Counted from the first letter of the stretch, positions 52,341 to 62,053 are shown. The stretch: DNA of 64,000 nt from Arhodomonas aquaeolei DSM 8974 (GCF_000374645.1 NZ_KB894815.1:1-64000), one strand, 5' to 3'. A program made the numbers and translations. Notes: generated by a model from the sequence alone, not told the origin.

Positions 52341-52883
52341 ATGGGCGAGCGCACGATCCGTGTGTGGGACCCGGCAGTCCGGGTCTTCCACTGGGGGATG
52401 GTCACGGCGGTGACCGTGGCCTGGCTCACCGGTGACGAGTGGGGGGAAATCCACGAGTGGGCCGGCTATATCGTGGCCGGGCTGATCGGCTTCCGGCTGC
52501 TCTGGGGGCTGGTCGGACCACGCTACGCCCGTTTCACCCAGTTCGTGCGCCCGCCCGCCACCGTGCTGCGCTATATCGTCGATATGGCATCCGGTCGTGA
52601 GCGTCGCCACCTCGGGCACAATCCGGCCGGGGCGGCGATGATCGTGGTGCTGCTGCTCGCGCTCGCGGGCACGGCGCTGACCGGCTGGATGTACACCCTG
52701 GACGCCTTCTGGGGGGTCGAGTGGGTCGAGGAGACTCACGCCTTCCTGGCGAATTCGCTGCTGGTGCTGATCGGTCTTCACGTCGCGGGCGTGGTCCTGG
52801 CCAGCGTTCGTCACGGTGAGAACCTGGCCCGCGCCATGGTTACCGGGCGCAAGCGGGAGCCGGCGGGAGAGGACGTCGGCTGA
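52341..52883 (+). CDS. Cytochrome b561-family membrane protein
   Basis: A 180-residue protein with four helices and haem-binding histidines (VFHWGMV near 15-20, IHEWAGY near 36-42, and ETHAFL / GLHVAGVVL near 130-145). It would pass electrons between the quinone pool and a periplasmic acceptor or superoxide. Four bases after the PepSY gene, so an operon. Confidence 0.9.
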   Translation: MGERTIRVWDPAVRVFHWGMVTAVTVAWLTGDEWGEIHEWAGYIVAGLIGFRLLWGLVGPRYARFTQFVRPPATVLRYIVDMASGRERRHLGHNPAGAAMIVVLLLALAGTALTGWMYTLDAFWGVEWVEETHAFLANSLLVLIGLHVAGVVLASVRHGENLARAMVTGRKREPAGEDVG

Positions 52884-53095
52884 GCAGTCCACGGCCGCCG
52901 CGGACGGGGGGAAATCGTTATCATTAAGCACAGGTGTCTGATTCACTAAACATCTCACCTGTCTCCGCTGCTTGGCATAATGCCGGGCATGCGAATTGAT
53001 TCACACACGTATCCTTCCCGGCTCGTCGCTCCCGGCGGGCACGGCCGGTGGGGGCTGCCTGCAGGTGCGCTCGCCGGCCCCGGGGTGGGCGGCGT

Positions 53096-55081
53096 GTGAC
53101 GACGGGCCGACCCGCTGAGGGAGAGATATCCGGCGAGCATGCGCTGCGGCGGCGGCTTGCAGCACTGGAGGGGTTCGTCGAGGCCGCCCCGGTGGGCCGT
53201 CTTCAGGTCACTGCGGAGGGTGCGGTCGCCGAGGCCAACCCCGCCGCAGTGCGATTGACGGGCGTCGACGAACCGGTTGGCCGGCATATCGTGGCACTGC
53301 TCGATCCCGGCGCCGTGTGCTCTTCCGCGTTCGAGGCGGTGCTCGCCGGCGGCGAGGGTGTGCTGCGACTGTGTCTGCCCGTGCCCGGCGGCGTGCCGGG
53401 CCGGTGGCTGGTCGTGACCGTCCGGGCGCTGGAAGACGGGGCCGATGTGATGCTGGAGGCCCTGGACGAGCGGCGCGAGGCGGTGCAGCGCAGCCGTGCC
53501 GAACGGACGTATTTCCGGCAGAGCTTCCACCTCAACATTGCCCCGAAGCTGCTCATCGAGGCGGCGACGGGGCGTATCGCGGACGCCAACGACTCGGCCC
53601 TCGCGTTCTATGGCTATACCCGCGGTGAGATCACCACGCTGCACGTCGGCGATCTGAACACGCTTGCCCCGGACATGCTGACGGGGGAGATCGACCGGGC
53701 CCGCCGGGAGCAGGAGCGCTTCTTCCGCTTCCGCCACCGTACCGCGAACGGTGAGCTGCGGGAGGTGGAAGTGTACTCGGGACCCGTGTTCATCGACGGC
53801 CGGGAGTACCTCCACTCCATCGTTCACGATGTCACCCGCGCGCATCGCTATCAGCAGTGGCTGGAGCGCTACCGGCGGATCTTCGAGTCGCTGCCGGTGG
53901 GCGTGTACAGCAGCCGCCCCGCTGACGGCGGGCGGGTCACCGATGCCAATCCCGCGATGGCCCGGATCCTCGGGGCGGCGACACCCGATGAGCTCATCGG
54001 CCGGTCCGCCGCCTCTTTCCACCCCGATTCCGCCCAGGCGCGTGCAGTGGCGGCCGAGCTGATGCGTGCGGGTGTGCTGCGTGCCCGCGAGCTGCCGCTG
54101 CGGACGCTGGACGGACGGGAGGTCTGGGTCGCAGTCACCGCGCGGGTCCGCGACAGCGCCGGCGAGCGCTGGATCGACGGGATCGTGGAGGACATCAGCG
54201 AACGGCGGGCGCTTGCCGCCGAGCAGCGGCTACTGGCCAAGGCCTTCCGCACCAGCCAGGCGCTGATGATCACCGACGCGAACGGCGTGATCGAGCGCGT
54301 GAATCCCGCGTTCACCACCCTCACCGGCTACCCGGCGTCGGAAGCGGTGGGGGCGACACCGGCGTTGCTGCGCTCCGGGCACCACGATGAGGCGTTCTTC
54401 GCGCGCATGTGGACGGCGGTGCGCGAGCACGGCCGGTGGGAGGGCGAGATCTGGAACCGGTGCCGCGACGGTGTCGTCCAGCCCCACTGGGAATCGATCG
54501 CCGCTGTCTACGACCATGCCCGGCGGGTCGAGCATTACGTCTGCGTGTTCCACGACATCAGCGAGCACAAGCGTCTGCTAACGGAGCTCGAGCACCTGGC
54601 CACCCACGACCGGCTTACCGGTGTCACCAACCGCGGCAGGCTCTACACGCTGCTGCAGGCCGCGGAGTCGGCGTTCACGCGTTACTCGACACCGTTCTCC
54701 GTGGTGCTTTTCGATATCGACTGGTTCAAGTCCGTGAACGACCGCTTCGGTCATCCGGTCGGCGACCGTACCCTGATCGAGCTCACCCACAGGGTCGCCG
54801 CGATCCTCCGCGAGGCGGACCAGTTCGGGCGCTGGGGCGGCGAGGAGTTCCTGGTGCTGGCCGCACACACGGATCTCCGCGGTGCGACGGTGCTTGCCGA
54901 GCGGATCCGCCGTGCCGTCGCCGACGCCCCGTTCCCCGGCGTCGGCCCCGTCTCGGTGAGTCTCGGGGTGGCGGAGATGCGTTTCGGCTGGACCCTGGCA
55001 ATGCTGACCGAGCGCGCCGATGCCGCCCTCTATGAGGCGAAGGCAACGGGACGCGACCGGGTCGTCGTGGCACCGGCCTGA
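53096..55081 (+). CDS. Multi-PAS diguanylate cyclase
   Basis: A 661-residue soluble protein. Four PAS regions: one at the N-terminus (EGFVEAAPVGRLQV), then LLIEAATGRIADANDSALAF, YRRIFESLPVGVYSSRPADG and LLAKAFRTSQALMITDANGV, followed by a GGDEF domain with intact GGEEF at 581-585 and inhibitory READ (RxxD) five residues earlier. Active, feedback-controlled c-di-GMP synthesis is expected. Start uncertain: GTG 53096 or GTG 53048; neither has a strong ribosome binding site. Confidence 0.88.
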   Translation: MTTGRPAEGEISGEHALRRRLAALEGFVEAAPVGRLQVTAEGAVAEANPAAVRLTGVDEPVGRHIVALLDPGAVCSSAFEAVLAGGEGVLRLCLPVPGGVPGRWLVVTVRALEDGADVMLEALDERREAVQRSRAERTYFRQSFHLNIAPKLLIEAATGRIADANDSALAFYGYTRGEITTLHVGDLNTLAPDMLTGEIDRARREQERFFRFRHRTANGELREVEVYSGPVFIDGREYLHSIVHDVTRAHRYQQWLERYRRIFESLPVGVYSSRPADGGRVTDANPAMARILGAATPDELIGRSAASFHPDSAQARAVAAELMRAGVLRARELPLRTLDGREVWVAVTARVRDSAGERWIDGIVEDISERRALAAEQRLLAKAFRTSQALMITDANGVIERVNPAFTTLTGYPASEAVGATPALLRSGHHDEAFFARMWTAVREHGRWEGEIWNRCRDGVVQPHWESIAAVYDHARRVEHYVCVFHDISEHKRLLTELEHLATHDRLTGVTNRGRLYTLLQAAESAFTRYSTPFSVVLFDIDWFKSVNDRFGHPVGDRTLIELTHRVAAILREADQFGRWGGEEFLVLAAHTDLRGATVLAERIRRAVADAPFPGVGPVSVSLGVAEMRFGWTLAMLTERADAALYEAKATGRDRVVVAPA

Positions 55082-55212
55082 GCCCGTCGACGCAGGCGCG
55101 TGCGTATTCCACGAGGCAGTCAGTCTGCGACGCACCTCCCAGCCGGCAGGCCGGGTAAGCGCGCTACCATGAGGGCCCTGTAGGCTGTATCGAAGGGAGG
55201 GCCCCAGGTGCG

Positions 55213-56526
55213 ATGAAGGCACTCCGTGGCCGTCGCCGGGTGACGGTCGTGCTGGCTGTCGCGGTGCTGCCCGCGCTGATGGCGGGAGCGGCCGCGGCAG
55301 ATGAGGCCCTGCGTGTCGAGCGGCGCGGCATCGAGGGGGATCCGGTCAGCGTAAGCGCAAGTGAGGCCTTCGCGGCCGACGAGCTGCATCTGCGCAGCGA
55401 CCGGCGTCTCTCCGCCTACGGCACGCTGCGGGGGGATTTCTCCGGCGCCCTGGCCGGAGACGACGGCCGTTACCGCAGTGGTAGCGTGCGCCGTGCCAGC
55501 CTCACCTGGGAGAACGACCAGGCCCCCGTGCCCTTCCGTGTCGAGGCGGGAGACCTCTCGGTGGACACCTCCGCGCGCACCTTCAACCGCTCCATCGATG
55601 GTGCGTCGGTGCTGTTCCGCCCGCGTACCACCGGGCCGAGCCAGTCGATGCGGCTGTTTTCCGGCAGCGGCGAAGGCGGCGGCTCACGCTACAGCGGCGG
55701 GCGCTGGCGTATCGAGGACACCATCGTCGGTGCCGTGTCGCTCTCGGCGATCCGCTACGACGGGCCGGCGGCGGAGGTGCCAGCGCTGGAAGGCATCAAC
55801 CAGGACGTCGGGAGCCTGAGCTGGCAGAGGAATCTCACCGTCGCCGGCCAGCGGCTTTCCATGGAGATGGAGTACGGGCGTTTCAGTGGTGACTACGACG
55901 CCGCCGGCGGGCACGGTCACGCCGACACCGCCCGGTTCCTGGCGTTGAGCGGTGAAGGCGGGATGTTGCCGTATGACTGGCGGCTGTCCTACGAGCGTTA
56001 CGGCGAGGATTACCGGCCCGCGGGAGCCGACATCCCGGCGGACCAGCGCATCACCGCGCTGCAGGGGGGCTGGCGCCTGGCCGGCGGGCTCGCCGCGCGG
56101 GCCCGGGTCCGTTACGTGCGCGAGGCGCTGGAGAGTGACAACCCGGTGGATGTCCGGCTGACCGGGCTGTCGCTGACCGGGTCGATGGGGCCCGGCGACT
56201 TCTCCACCGATGCCTTCGTGAGCCACCGCGAGGACGAGCTCGGCGAGATCGAGCGTGTGACCCGGGCCCTCAGCGCGAACTACGTCTGGCAGCTGATCCG
56301 CCACGCAACCCTGCGTGCCGGACTGGCCGGTGGCATGACCCGCAACCGGATTGAGCACTCGGTGACACGCCACCGCCGGGCGAGCATTGCACTGGACTGG
56401 CGCCTGTGGGGCGGGGCGTGGCGGGCGAGCCTGTCGTCGGTGTTCGCGGTCCGCTACGAGGACGGCGTGATCGACTATCGCGGTGTCCGGCCCACGCTGG
56501 GGCTGAGCTACGTGCCCGGGCCGTGA
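55213..56526 (+). CDS. Putative outer-membrane beta-barrel protein
   Basis: A 437-residue protein with a signal peptide (about 1-29, [11 protein letters not shown]). The rest alternates short amphipathic strands with Gly/Asp/Arg-rich turns and ends in an amphipathic strand ([15 protein letters not shown]), as in Gram-negative barrel proteins. I do not recognise the family. It is 132 bases downstream of the diguanylate cyclase gene, so a link to c-di-GMP output is possible but unproven. Confidence 0.6.
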   Translation: MKALRGRRRVTVVLAVAVLPALMAGAAAADEALRVERRGIEGDPVSVSASEAFAADELHLRSDRRLSAYGTLRGDFSGALAGDDGRYRSGSVRRASLTWENDQAPVPFRVEAGDLSVDTSARTFNRSIDGASVLFRPRTTGPSQSMRLFSGSGEGGGSRYSGGRWRIEDTIVGAVSLSAIRYDGPAAEVPALEGINQDVGSLSWQRNLTVAGQRLSMEMEYGRFSGDYDAAGGHGHADTARFLALSGEGGMLPYDWRLSYERYGEDYRPAGADIPADQRITALQGGWRLAGGLAARARVRYVREALESDNPVDVRLTGLSLTGSMGPGDFSTDAFVSHREDELGEIERVTRALSANYVWQLIRHATLRAGLAGGMTRNRIEHSVTRHRRASIALDWRLWGGAWRASLSSVFAVRYEDGVIDYRGVRPTLGLSYVPGP

Positions 56527-56543
56527 CCGTGCGGACCCTAACG

Positions 56544-56568
56544 AAAAAGCCCGGTGCGCGGCCGGGCT
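56544..56568 (-). terminator. Rho-independent terminator of tRNA-Arg
   Basis: On the minus strand AGCCCGG / CCGGGCT arms (56548-56554, 56562-56568) with a 7-base loop are followed by a run of five T. Directly 12 bases past the 3' end of the tRNA gene. Confidence 0.85.
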
Positions 56569-56579
56569 CATCGCGAATC

Positions 56580-56656
<77 letters not shown>

Positions 56657-56847
56657 GTTTAGAAGGCACAGAGTATCGCGTCGCCGGGGTGATGTCCAAG
56701 CATCGGTACGGGCTGTGGCCGGCGAGTTTTCGCCACTGGCCATTCTCGATATACTCTGCCCTCGTTTCCGTTCGGGGTCCCTGCCCCTTACTCCGCTAGC
56801 AGGCCCGGCGTGGCCGGTGTCTGGCACTGACTCTTTGGGGGGACGCG

Positions 56848-57342
56848 GTGAGTCGCCAGGAAGACAGAAAGTTCATTCGCAATTTCATCGTCGTCATCGG
56901 CGGCCTCGTGGTGACGGCGGTGGTGCTGGCCATCATTGCGGCAACGCTTTACGACGGCAATACCGAGGAACGCCGGCAGTTCACGGCCGAGCGGGCGGCG
57001 CAGAACCTCCAGCCGGTCGGCCAGGTCCGTCTCACCGGCGAGGCCATGCCGGAGATCGCATCCTCCGGTGGCCAGGAGGAGGCGAGCAGCGGGCCGCGTT
57101 CCGGCGAGGAAGTGGTGAATCAGGTCTGTGCGGCCTGTCACCAGAGCGGGACTCTGGGTGCGCCGAAGATCGGTGACAAGGCGGCCTGGTCGCCGCGCGT
57201 GGAAAAGGGCATGAAGACCTTGCTGACCCACGCCTCCAACGGCTTCAACAACATGCCGCCCCAGAAGGGGTCTGCCTCCGAGGAGGAGATCCGCAAGGCC
57301 ATTCAGTGGATGGTCGATCAGGCCGGCCTGACCGTCCAGTAG
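56848..57342 (+). CDS. Membrane-anchored cytochrome c5-type protein
   Basis: A 164-residue protein with one N-terminal helix (about 12-32) and a single haem domain: CAACH at 94-98 and the distal Met near 136 (NNMPP). C5-type features include WSPRVEKGMKTLL and MPPQKG. A periplasm-facing electron carrier. GTG start with GGGGGGA upstream. Confidence 0.92.
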   Translation: MSRQEDRKFIRNFIVVIGGLVVTAVVLAIIAATLYDGNTEERRQFTAERAAQNLQPVGQVRLTGEAMPEIASSGGQEEASSGPRSGEEVVNQVCAACHQSGTLGAPKIGDKAAWSPRVEKGMKTLLTHASNGFNNMPPQKGSASEEEIRKAIQWMVDQAGLTVQ

Positions 57343-57691
57343 CCGCGTTTCCGGGGGTTCTGAGGCGCTTTCGCCCCCACCACGTGCATGTCCGCCGCCC
57401 GCCGGGGCGGTGGATGTGGCACGGCGCCGACGACCGCCTCACGCTTATGATTATCAATGGCCCCTAAAGCCTCGCCCGGGCAGATCCGGGCGTCATGGGC
57501 ATCGGGTTGCTGACCGGGGCGGGCCGGGGCCACCGTGTCGTTGACGCTGGTGGCCTCGGCCCGTCCGATCTCCTCTTGTGGATGCCTTGGTTGAGTACGA
57601 GCGGCTCCAGGTATCCGCCTGATAAGGCGGTCGCGTCCTGCAGTCGCTCTATCGGCGGGATTTCCTTTGAGGGAACGTGTCCCTACGCGGT
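57343..57691. other. Intergenic region, no gene seen
   Basis: 349 bases between two genes transcribed towards it. Open frames here (for example 57318-57695, minus) have no recognisable protein or ribosome binding site. No clear repeat or RNA found. Confidence 0.5.
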
Positions 57692-58159
57692 TCATCCATG
57701 GTCAGGTATGACGCCGCCATCCCTTGCCGCCAGTCCTGCGTATGCGTAACCCAGAACGCCGCCGTAAACCCAGTGCAACACGAGCGTGGCGACGGGGGCA
57801 CCGATGCCGATACCCAGGCCAAACAGGCCGGCCCCCGCCATCGGCATGATCAGCACCATCATTAAGAGCCAAGCGGCCGTGCCGAAGACCAGGCCTCGTA
57901 CCACGCTGCTACCGGGAAGGCGGTCATGGACCAGTGCGAATAGCCCGCCCCAGACCACCGTGCCGATGAGGAGATGAATGACCCAGCCAACCAGTGGGTG
58001 AGGTGTGGTCCCGATGATTTGATGGCTCATGGCCGTAAGCATCTTGATGGCGTTCATGGCGGGCATCATGCCCATGGCGGCCTTCAGGACCATCAGCACA
58101 GAGAGTGCGATGGTTGCGAGAAGACCCGCACCGAGTCCGCGTCCGATGTCAGTTTTCAT
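57692..58159 (-). CDS. Small multi-spanning membrane protein (DUF6789-like)
   Basis: A 155-residue protein with four to five membrane helices, Met- and Gly-rich (VLKAAMGMMPAMNAIKMLTA, VLIMPMAGAGLFGLGIG). The layout matches a family of unknown proteins often found near copper or respiratory genes. GGAGG five bases before ATG 58159. Follows the cupredoxin gene on the same strand. Confidence 0.65.
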   Translation of the reverse strand: MKTDIGRGLGAGLLATIALSVLMVLKAAMGMMPAMNAIKMLTAMSHQIIGTTPHPLVGWVIHLLIGTVVWGGLFALVHDRLPGSSVVRGLVFGTAAWLLMMVLIMPMAGAGLFGLGIGIGAPVATLVLHWVYGGVLGYAYAGLAARDGGVIPDHG

Positions 58160-58299
58160 TGATTCCTCCACACGTAATGTTGCTTGGGCGCCATTCGCCA
58201 ATGGCGTGTTACGGTCTGTTTGCGCCGGACCGTTGCTTGTCCGGTCGATCCCTTCTCGCGGCGGATACGGCGGCGCACTGGCGCCGCCGTTCCCGGCGG

Positions 58300-58713
58300 T
58301 TAGCCGCCTACTTCCACCCCGCCGGTCATGCCAGCCTGCTTGTGGCCGGGCACCGTGCACCAGAATGGATAGGTCGCCGCCTTTTTGGCGGTAAATTCAA
58401 TGGTATCCGTCGCACCGCCTTGAATGGTTTCGGTTTTCAGCCCGAGTTTGGGAATGGTGAGGTTGTGGCTCAAAGCCCCCGCGTTCTTGAACACGAGGGT
58501 GACGTGCTGGCCCTTCTCCACGTGGATTCTGCTCGGCGAGTACTGGAATTCCTTGCCAACCACGGTGATGTGGCCGCTCTCGGGCACATCCATCACCGTG
58601 CCCTTATGACCGTCCCCATGGGCGGTGGCCACGTTGGTCCCGAGGAAAAGGACACCCATCACAAGTGCGACCCGCGATGTGGTGACCGGTAGCCGTGTCT
58701 GCCTGGCGTGCAT
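58300..58713 (-). CDS. Exported cupredoxin (plastocyanin/azurin-like copper protein)
   Basis: A 137-residue secreted protein with signal peptide (about 1-31, TNVATA). Type I copper ligands are in place: His83 (ALSHNL), and Cys119, His124, Met129 in FWCTVPGHKQAGM. Acts as a periplasmic electron carrier or copper-binding protein. Between the lipoprotein and membrane-protein genes on the same strand. Confidence 0.88.
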   Translation of the reverse strand: MHARQTRLPVTTSRVALVMGVLFLGTNVATAHGDGHKGTVMDVPESGHITVVGKEFQYSPSRIHVEKGQHVTLVFKNAGALSHNLTIPKLGLKTETIQGGATDTIEFTAKKAATYPFWCTVPGHKQAGMTGGVEVGG

Positions 58714-58758
58714 GAGACCTCCGCTCGATTGTTCGTTGAGGGCGACGAAAGCGGCCGC

Positions 58759-59826
58759 CTAGAGCGGCTGAACCGCGCCGACGTTGTCCTGCTCGAACAT
58801 GATGTGCATGAACGGCTGCGTCTTGCCGTTGGGCAACTTGAAGGCGGTCTTCAGCGGCTGGAATACCGGGCCCTTGCCGTGTACGACCTTGAGCGGCAGC
58901 ACGATAAGGTGCGTGTGTGTCGCCTGGCCTTTGATCAGTCGTTGATCCGGCGCCAACGGCATCTCGTTGTTGAGCGGCAGGTGGTAGTTGCGATCGCGCA
59001 CGACTTCCGTGGTCATCATGTGCATCACCACGTTTTTATCGGCGAGCTTGTCGTCGATGTAGACGTCGCCCATACCCCAGAACGCTGCATGCGTCTTGAC
59101 CTTCGGCATTAGCGGCGATCCGGTGCCGGTCAGGCCGTGGTGATAGGACTCGATCATCACCCCACCCTGTGTCCGGTAGCCGGGGAAGGGCGGTTTGAGG
59201 ACCTTCTTCAGTACCACGCGGTAGTTGTGGCCCTGGGGATCCGAGAACTCCGCGGTCATGCTCGCGGTATCGGGTGTGCTGGGCGGTGTGCCGGGCGGAT
59301 CCTGGGCAACGCGGTCCTTGTAGTGCGCCGTGAAGCTGCCCTGGACGATGCGCCCATCGTCACCGAACGGCGTTGGTGCGTCGATCCACCAGCTCCCGTC
59401 ACTGTGCCGGTTGCGCGCCTTCAGGGGCGCGGCGACTAGGATCGGGAGCTTTTTCAGGGTCTCCGGAACCGCGGGTGGCATTTGGCCTGCGGCGACGGCC
59501 TGCTTGGCGGCCTTGAGCTTGGGTGCCAGGGTCATCTTGGGGGCGTTCGGCGTCCCGAAGACATCGGGGCTTAGCTGCCGTGGCCCGGGCATTACCCAGT
59601 AGACGACCTTGCCGCGGGGCTGTTCGACCCGGCGCTCCCGTGGGAGCGCGACGTCGCTAAGCTGTGGCTGGGCACCATTGTCGTAGATGTCTTTCCCGTG
59701 CGTGGCGGCGTTGCCATCTGCCATGGCTTCACCCCCGAGGGACTGACAGCCAGCTAGGCCGAGTCCCATTGCGACCAGCAGCGCGGTTACCCGTGTGTGC
59801 CGACCTCTGCTCACGGAATCGTTCAT
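58759..59826 (-). CDS. Lipoprotein of unknown function
   Basis: A 355-residue protein with a lipobox LAGC (Cys27). The mature part is soluble; MPGPRQLSPDVFGTPNAPKM and FWGMGDVYIDDKLADKN are distinctive but I recognise no domain. GGGAGGA eight bases before ATG 59826. In front of the cupredoxin and downstream of the sigma/anti-sigma pair, so part of one regulon is plausible. Confidence 0.7.
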   Translation of the reverse strand: MNDSVSRGRHTRVTALLVAMGLGLAGCQSLGGEAMADGNAATHGKDIYDNGAQPQLSDVALPRERRVEQPRGKVVYWVMPGPRQLSPDVFGTPNAPKMTLAPKLKAAKQAVAAGQMPPAVPETLKKLPILVAAPLKARNRHSDGSWWIDAPTPFGDDGRIVQGSFTAHYKDRVAQDPPGTPPSTPDTASMTAEFSDPQGHNYRVVLKKVLKPPFPGYRTQGGVMIESYHHGLTGTGSPLMPKVKTHAAFWGMGDVYIDDKLADKNVVMHMMTTEVVRDRNYHLPLNNEMPLAPDQRLIKGQATHTHLIVLPLKVVHGKGPVFQPLKTAFKLPNGKTQPFMHIMFEQDNVGAVQPL

Positions 59827-59949
59827 GGTTCCATTCCTCCCTGGTGCCCACCGGGGCCGCGACACAGCGGGATGAATGAGATGCCCGATGGGTTAAGGGA
59901 TTAGTCGCGCCGGGGACGGGAATCTTACATACTGGTGGTGCAGATCATG

Positions 59950-59972
59950 CGGGCCCCAACGGTTGGGGCCCG
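59950..59972. terminator. Hairpin between anti-sigma and lipoprotein genes
   Basis: Arms CGGGCCCCAAC and GTTGGGGCCCG with a single unpaired base give an 11-base stem. No T-run follows, so intrinsic termination is uncertain, but it separates the ECF pair from the lipoprotein gene. Confidence 0.45.
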
Positions 59973-60056
59973 TTGTGACAGCCAGAGCGTGGGGCATCGA
60001 TGGCGGAGCCAGGCGTGGCCGCCACTGTCTGAAGGCAGGGGCTTGGGGCGGGTGGC

Positions 60057-60299
60057 TCACTCGCGTCGGCGCAGTTCACGACGAATTCGCTCGCGACGTT
60101 CGCCGGGCATCTCGCGGGTGGATGCTCCTTTTGCCACCGTGCGTATGCTCGAACGCAGCCATTGAAGCTGGCGCGCATAGCGCTGGCAGGCGGAACAGAG
60201 TCGGAGGTGTATCCGCACGCGCCAGCTTCGTGGCGTCGATGCGTCCATCTCCCTGGAAAGCCGCCGGCTTACCTCGCGGCAGCTGGGTAATCCCATCAT
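60057..60299 (-). CDS. Zinc-binding anti-sigma factor (zf-HC2 type)
   Basis: An 80-residue soluble protein with Cys7 and the HLRLCSAC motif (His-x3-Cys-x2-Cys) of ZAS-type anti-sigma factors, and no membrane helix, so release would be by a redox or metal change. The ATG overlaps the sigma factor stop (ATGA). A longer frame to 60338 is not used. Confidence 0.83.
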   Translation of the reverse strand: MMGLPSCREVSRRLSREMDASTPRSWRVRIHLRLCSACQRYARQLQWLRSSIRTVAKGASTREMPGERRERIRRELRRRE

Positions 60300-60883
60300 C
60301 GCTTTGCTGGCCCCCCGAACCAATGCCGCTCCAGGCACCGGCGCAGGCCCAGGCGTGCCCGGTGCAGGAGCACATACACGTGATTGACGGACACGCCAAG
60401 GGCTTCGCTGGCGTCCTTGACTCTGACGTTGTCGACTTCCCGAAGGACGAAAGAACCCCGCTGTGCGTGAGACAAGCCCGCGAGGCAGTCGTCGAGTACG
60501 TCCATGAACGCTTCCGCCTCGTTGGTGGACAGGGGGTCGTCGCCCCAGGGACCCGGTATGAAACGCCAGTTCCCCCTGGAGTCGAAGTCATCCCCGTCGT
60601 CGCCATTGTCTCCCGGTGGCGCGACGTTCCGCGCCGGATCCCGCGACATCTTGCGCAGGAAGTCAACGACCTTTCTGCGCAGGATGCCGGTGAGCCAAGT
60701 GCGCTCACTGGCGTCGCCACGGTAGTCCGCCGCCCCGTGCCACGCGGCCAGCAGTGTCTCCTGCACGAGGTCTTCCGCCACGTCGGGATCGCCAGTGCGG
60801 CGCAGCGCAAAGCGGTACAGCGCGTCACCATGCGCGTCGAGCCAGTGCTCGGGGTCCAGGGTGTTGTCAGGCCCTACGTCCAT
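60296..60883 (-). CDS. ECF-type RNA polymerase sigma factor
   Basis: A 195-residue sigma factor: region 2 (LYRFALRRTGDPDVAEDLVQ with ETLLAAWHG) and region 4 (LSHAQRGSFVLREVDNVRVK, SVNHVYVLLHRARLGLRRCL). With the zinc anti-sigma partner it likely responds to oxidative or metal stress and may control the downstream lipoprotein, cupredoxin and membrane-protein genes (inference). Confidence 0.9.
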   Translation of the reverse strand: MDVGPDNTLDPEHWLDAHGDALYRFALRRTGDPDVAEDLVQETLLAAWHGAADYRGDASERTWLTGILRRKVVDFLRKMSRDPARNVAPPGDNGDDGDDFDSRGNWRFIPGPWGDDPLSTNEAEAFMDVLDDCLAGLSHAQRGSFVLREVDNVRVKDASEALGVSVNHVYVLLHRARLGLRRCLERHWFGGPAKR

Positions 60884-61415
60884 CCGTGCCCCTCAGACGC
60901 GTCACTAATGGGTCCCAGATTAACAGGAATACACCACCGCCAGAACAAAGGTGCCAACGTCCCCGGTGGAGTCACGCGTCGGTATGACGGCAGGCAAGGC
61001 GCGACGCCCACGCCCTGGCTGACAGGGGCATGCACGGCGCTCGACCGGTAGGACGGCTGCGGTACGGCCTTGTTGATTGGCGGTTGCATGGTGGATTGCC
61101 GAGCCAGGGCGAGTCGCTGGTGCCAGTGGTATCGGGACTCGGCCCCGCAAGGGTGTATCGGGGTTCCTCGAGCCGGCTTTCTCGGGCACATAGGCCGCCC
61201 GGTGTTGTCTGGGCACCCCTTCCGGGCCTTTTGGTGAACGTGGTGTGTGCGGGTTGGCGAGATCCCGGCATGGCGTATCTGCGGCCTGCTCCCGCGCGCG
61301 ATCCGTCGTCAGGCGGGCGGAAGAGAGGCATAAGTATCAATCCCGATAGTCCGTATTAGTACGAAATGCCAGTCTGTAATCGCAATCCACGGAACAGCAC
61401 ACAAAGGTGACTGCC
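60884..61415. other. Intergenic region, no gene seen
   Basis: 532 bases between the sigma factor (leftward) and the GGRL-repeat gene (rightward); should hold both promoters. An AT-rich patch at about 61330-61375 is the likely promoter of the rightward gene. Overlapping frames on the minus strand look spurious. Confidence 0.5.
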
Positions 61416-62012
61416 ATGATTAACCGGACTTACAACGCAGCGGCGACCATCGTTCTCGGGCTCAGCCTGGTCGGCACGGCCTCGGCGGCCTCACTGACCG
61501 CGGGCGGACGTCTCTCGCCCCAGGACCTGGTGGGCATCGGTACCCAGCCGACCGCAGCGGCGGCGGCGCACTTCGGTGGCGGGGGTGACGTCGGTCAGGA
61601 TTTCCGGGCCCTCGGCGGGCGGCTCTCCGAGCAGGATGTCGCCGGCATCGCCAGCACCGGTTCCGCTCGGTTCGCCGCGCATTTCTCCTCGAGTGATATG
61701 GCGGTTCCGGACCGTACCCTCGGTGGACGCTTGACGGAATACGACCTGGGTGAGCGCGGGGTGACCACCCGACTCGCCCGTGCCGGTGTCGGCGTTCACG
61801 ACCAGGTCTCGAGGCGCGTCGCGGATCACCGTCTCCTCGGTGGTCGCCTGTCTCCCGCCGACCTGGTGATCGGGGCCTCCAGTGATTCCGCCGGCGTTGC
61901 CGCGCACTGGCATGGGCAACAGGGCACGGACGCAACGTCGGCGCGCATCCTCGGTGGCCGGATTACGGTACACGATCTCCGGGGGCCCGTCGCGAAACCT
62001 GCCGGGGCCTGA
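61416..62012 (+). CDS. Exported protein of five GGRL-x-x-DL repeats, unrecognised family
   Basis: A 198-residue protein with a signal peptide (about 1-25, VGTASAA). Five repeats start with GGRLSPQDL (30), GGRLSEQDV (67), GGRLTEYDL (103), GGRLSPADL (142) and GGRITVHDL (180), spaced 36-39 residues; an AAHF/AAHW motif follows in repeats 1, 2 and 4 (near 51, 88, 163). No cysteines. I do not recognise the family and cannot propose an activity. AAGGTGA five bases before ATG 61416 decides the start over GTG 61407. Confidence 0.75.
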   Translation: MINRTYNAAATIVLGLSLVGTASAASLTAGGRLSPQDLVGIGTQPTAAAAAHFGGGGDVGQDFRALGGRLSEQDVAGIASTGSARFAAHFSSSDMAVPDRTLGGRLTEYDLGERGVTTRLARAGVGVHDQVSRRVADHRLLGGRLSPADLVIGASSDSAGVAAHWHGQQGTDATSARILGGRITVHDLRGPVAKPAGA

Positions 62013-62053
62013 CAGGTAACATGAGCATGACCGCTTCTGATCGGCCATGCCAT

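Noticed and set aside
52884-53095. Fur box (GTTATCATTA near 52916) and a small RNA
   Set aside because: Only a half-site resembles a Fur box; the ACAGGTG/CACCTGT inverted repeat at 52930-52962 has a 19-base loop and no T-run.
49943-56526. Candidate mobile or integrative element next to tRNA-Arg
   Set aside because: No integrase and no repeat of the tRNA 3' end was noticed; the genes look native.
57318-57695. 125-residue minus-strand frame
   Set aside because: Low-complexity Arg/Pro-rich translation, no recognisable family, overlaps the end of the cytochrome gene, no ribosome binding site.
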